From a virus, in the IMG/VR virus record IMGVR_UViG_3300010885_054974, positions 1-64,000 of that record: a stretch of DNA of 64,000 nt; one strand, written 5' to 3'. This document shows, piece by piece, positions 62,169 to 64,000 of this stretch. The position numbers and the translations under genes were made by a program. The stretch's first letter is position 1, and every line of letters begins with the position of its first letter. The notes below the pieces were generated by a model that saw nothing but the letters and a program-made list of their open reading frames with translations, had not been told where the DNA came from and made no database searches.

Positions 62169-63881
62169 ATGGCCGGATGGAAAAAATATTTTAAAACCAG
62201 CAATACCCAATACGGTGGTAGCCCTATCAATGGTTCTACCGCAGTGTCTGGATCACAACAACGAGCAGATCCTGGTTACAGAAACTGGCAAAGTAATTTA
62301 CCTGAAGTTTACATAGGTCACCCCAATCGTATTGAGCGATACAATCAGTACGAACAAATGGACATGGATTCAGAAATCAATGCGGCCCTGGATATTCTAG
62401 CAGAGTTTTGCACACAAAAGAACAATGAAAATGGCACAGCATTTACCATTGACTTCAAAGAAAAACCCACAGACAACGAAGTCAAAATCATCAAAGAACA
62501 ACTACAGCAGTGGGTCAACTTGAACGAGCTTAACAAGCGTATCTTCAAGATTGTGCGTAACACCATCAAATACGGCGATCAAGTGTTTATTCGTGATCCA
62601 GAAAACTTCAAAATGTTCTGGACTGAAATGAGCAAAGTGGTCAAGGTGATTGTGAACGAAGGTGAAGGCAAGAAGCCTGAGCAGTATGTGATCAAAGACA
62701 TCAATCCAAACTTTCAAAATCTAACAGTAACAGCAGTTACTACCAGCGATACTTTTACCAATCATCCGCAAACAGGCGGTCCCAGCGGATCGTATGTACA
62801 ACCAAACAGTCCGTTTGGCAGTGGCGGTCGATTCCAACATGCTCAAAACGAAGCAGTGATCAATGCCGAGCATGTGGTGCATTTGAGCTTGACTGAAGGA
62901 CTAGACATATTCTGGCCATTTGGTAACAGCGTGTTGGAATATGTGTTTAAAGTGTTTAAGCAGAAAGAATTGCTTGAAGACTCAATCATTATCTATCGTG
63001 TGCAACGAGCACCTGAGCGTAGAATCTTCAAGATTGATGTGGGCAACATGGTGCCACACATGGCCATGGCCTTTGTTGAACGCATCAAGAACGAAATACA
63101 TCAGCGCCGTATTCCCACACAAACCGGAGGTGGTACCAACATGATGGATGCCACTTACAATCCCTTGAGCACCAACGAAGACTTCTTTTTCCCTGTGACA
63201 GCAGACGGTCGCGGCAGTAGCGTAGATACACTGGCAGGTGGTCAAAACCTAGGTGAAATCACTGATTTGAAGTTCTTTACCAACAAATTGTTCCGTGGCC
63301 TGCGTATTCCTGCCAGTTATTTGCCCAGCGGTGTGGATGATGGAGCACAGAGTTATAGCGACGGCAAAGTGGGCACAGCACTTATCCAAGAATGGCGTTT
63401 TACACAGTACTGCCTGCGTCTACAAGCCATGATCATTGACAAGTTGGATCAAGAGTTCAAGATGTTTATGCGCTGGAGAGGTGTAAACATCGACAGTCAG
63501 CTGTTTGATTTGAAGTTTGAACCACCACAAAACTTTGCACAGTACAGGCAAGCAGACATTGATGCCGCTCGTATTGCTACATTTACACAGTTAGAGCAAG
63601 TGCCATACTTGGCCAAGCGTTTCTTGTTAAAACGCTATTTAGGACTAAGCGAAATGGAAATCAGTGAAAACGAAATAGCCTGGAACGAAGAGCGTGGCAA
63701 GGTGGAAGAAGCTCCAGCAGATTCGGCCAACCTGCGTAGCATGGGTATTAGTCCGGGTGCAATTGAAAGCGACCTGGGCAATGTGTCACCACCGCCAGGT
63801 GCCGAAGGTGCCGCACCAGAAGGCGGCGAAGGTGCCGCTCCAGCCCCAGCAGTGGGTGCCGCTCCAGCCGCTCCAGTTTGA
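62169..63881 (+). CDS. gp20: Portal vertex protein gp20
   Basis: 570 residues. The conserved T4-like portal blocks are present: RIERYNQYEQMDMDSEINAALDILAEFCTQ, IVRNTIKYGDQVFIRDPEN, YRVQRAPERRIFKIDVGNM and FFFPVTADGRGSSVDTLAGGQNLGEI. These include the regions used as gp20 markers for aquatic myoviruses. The portal forms the dodecameric ring for DNA packaging and starts head assembly. The C-terminus is a Pro/Ala/Gly-rich tail (about 530-570) that is probably disordered. Full length compared with T4 gp20 (524 aa). Confidence 0.95.
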   Translation: MAGWKKYFKTSNTQYGGSPINGSTAVSGSQQRADPGYRNWQSNLPEVYIGHPNRIERYNQYEQMDMDSEINAALDILAEFCTQKNNENGTAFTIDFKEKPTDNEVKIIKEQLQQWVNLNELNKRIFKIVRNTIKYGDQVFIRDPENFKMFWTEMSKVVKVIVNEGEGKKPEQYVIKDINPNFQNLTVTAVTTSDTFTNHPQTGGPSGSYVQPNSPFGSGGRFQHAQNEAVINAEHVVHLSLTEGLDIFWPFGNSVLEYVFKVFKQKELLEDSIIIYRVQRAPERRIFKIDVGNMVPHMAMAFVERIKNEIHQRRIPTQTGGGTNMMDATYNPLSTNEDFFFPVTADGRGSSVDTLAGGQNLGEITDLKFFTNKLFRGLRIPASYLPSGVDDGAQSYSDGKVGTALIQEWRFTQYCLRLQAMIIDKLDQEFKMFMRWRGVNIDSQLFDLKFEPPQNFAQYRQADIDAARIATFTQLEQVPYLAKRFLLKRYLGLSEMEISENEIAWNEERGKVEEAPADSANLRSMGISPGAIESDLGNVSPPPGAEGAAPEGGEGAAPAPAVGAAPAAPV

Positions 63882-63905
63882 CCCAAATAGGTTAAATACA
63901 CTACT

Positions 63906-64000
63906 ATGAACCTGTACGAACTAGCTCAACCTGATGTAATCAAAGCAAATCCTGACGGATATGCATCTGAAAAAGATGACAATACCGTGTTAAAATTAAA
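63906..64000 (+). CDS. Start of a gene cut by the window edge
   Basis: An ATG at 63906 opens a frame that stays open for the remaining 31 codons, beginning MNLYELAQPDVIKANPDGYA. In T4-like phages, prohead core or protease genes (gp67, gp68, gp21) follow gp20, but these few residues do not identify the product. Placement directly after the portal and an open frame to the edge are the only support. Confidence 0.5.
   Translation, partial: MNLYELAQPDVIKANPDGYASEKDDNTVLKL

Noticed and set aside
63891-63898. GTTAAATA box before the gene at the right edge
   Set aside because: Only 7 bases from the ATG and a weak match; not spaced like the other late boxes.
1-64000. CRISPR arrays, insertion sequences or integrase/attachment sites
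   Set aside because: No regularly spaced direct repeats, transposase motifs or tyrosine/serine recombinase genes were seen.

Overview
The window is a continuous piece of a T4-like tailed-phage genome (contractile-tail myovirus, Caudoviricetes). It contains recognisable T4-type genes for baseplate (gp5, gp6, gp25, gp26, gp48/54-like, gp53), tape measure (gp29), portal (gp20), late sigma factor (gp55) and recombination nuclease (gp46/gp47). Genes are packed with 4-base ATGA overlaps, there are no rRNA, tRNA or host housekeeping genes, and T4-type late promoter boxes (CATAAATA / GGTAAATA / GATAAATA) precede several structural genes. The accessory content (twitch-type radical SAM enzymes, glycosyltransferases, NodU-type carbamoyltransferase, APS kinase, DUF2061 proteins) is the style seen in marine and freshwater T4-like phages. 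No photosynthesis gene is present, so the host cannot be named.

Layout. 1-18.1 kb: an accessory island, nearly all on the minus strand. It holds a multi-module glycosyltransferase-like protein cut by the left edge, a plus-strand GT10-like transferase, an APS-kinase/nucleotidyltransferase fusion flanked by two tiny DUF2061-type membrane proteins, a carbamoyltransferase, two SGNH-hydrolase-like proteins, four genes carrying five radical SAM domains, and three further GT-A-like transferases. Several very small genes here were found by reading the gaps. 18.1-27.1 kb: tail-fibre/adhesin genes on the minus strand, including three paralogues with a common N-terminus, a polyglycine adhesin and a sedolisin-type (S53) serine-carboxyl peptidase. 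27.1-52.3 kb: baseplate genes on the minus strand, including a 4,523-residue protein with an integrin-like FG-GAP propeller and a gp5 spike with three putative wall-degrading domains. 52.4-58.3 kb: plus-strand gp55, a sulfotransferase-like protein, gp47, a sixth radical SAM protein, gp46 and a GIY-YIG nuclease. 58.3-58.7 kb: a gene-free 410-base stretch with nested hairpins and GNRA loops, the best candidate for an undescribed structured RNA. 58.7-64 kb: a small conserved protein and gp26 on the minus strand, then gp29, gp20 and the start of another gene on the plus strand, separated by a divergent pair of late promoters.

How the parts may work together. The structural genes build the tail tube, baseplate, spike and fibres, and gp55 directs RNA polymerase to the late boxes. 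The accessory island has the makings of a glycan-modifying pathway: glycosyl transfer, carbamoylation, possible sulfation through PAPS, acyl transfer or hydrolysis, and radical chemistry. Its target (host surface, phage virion or a metabolite) cannot be read from sequence.
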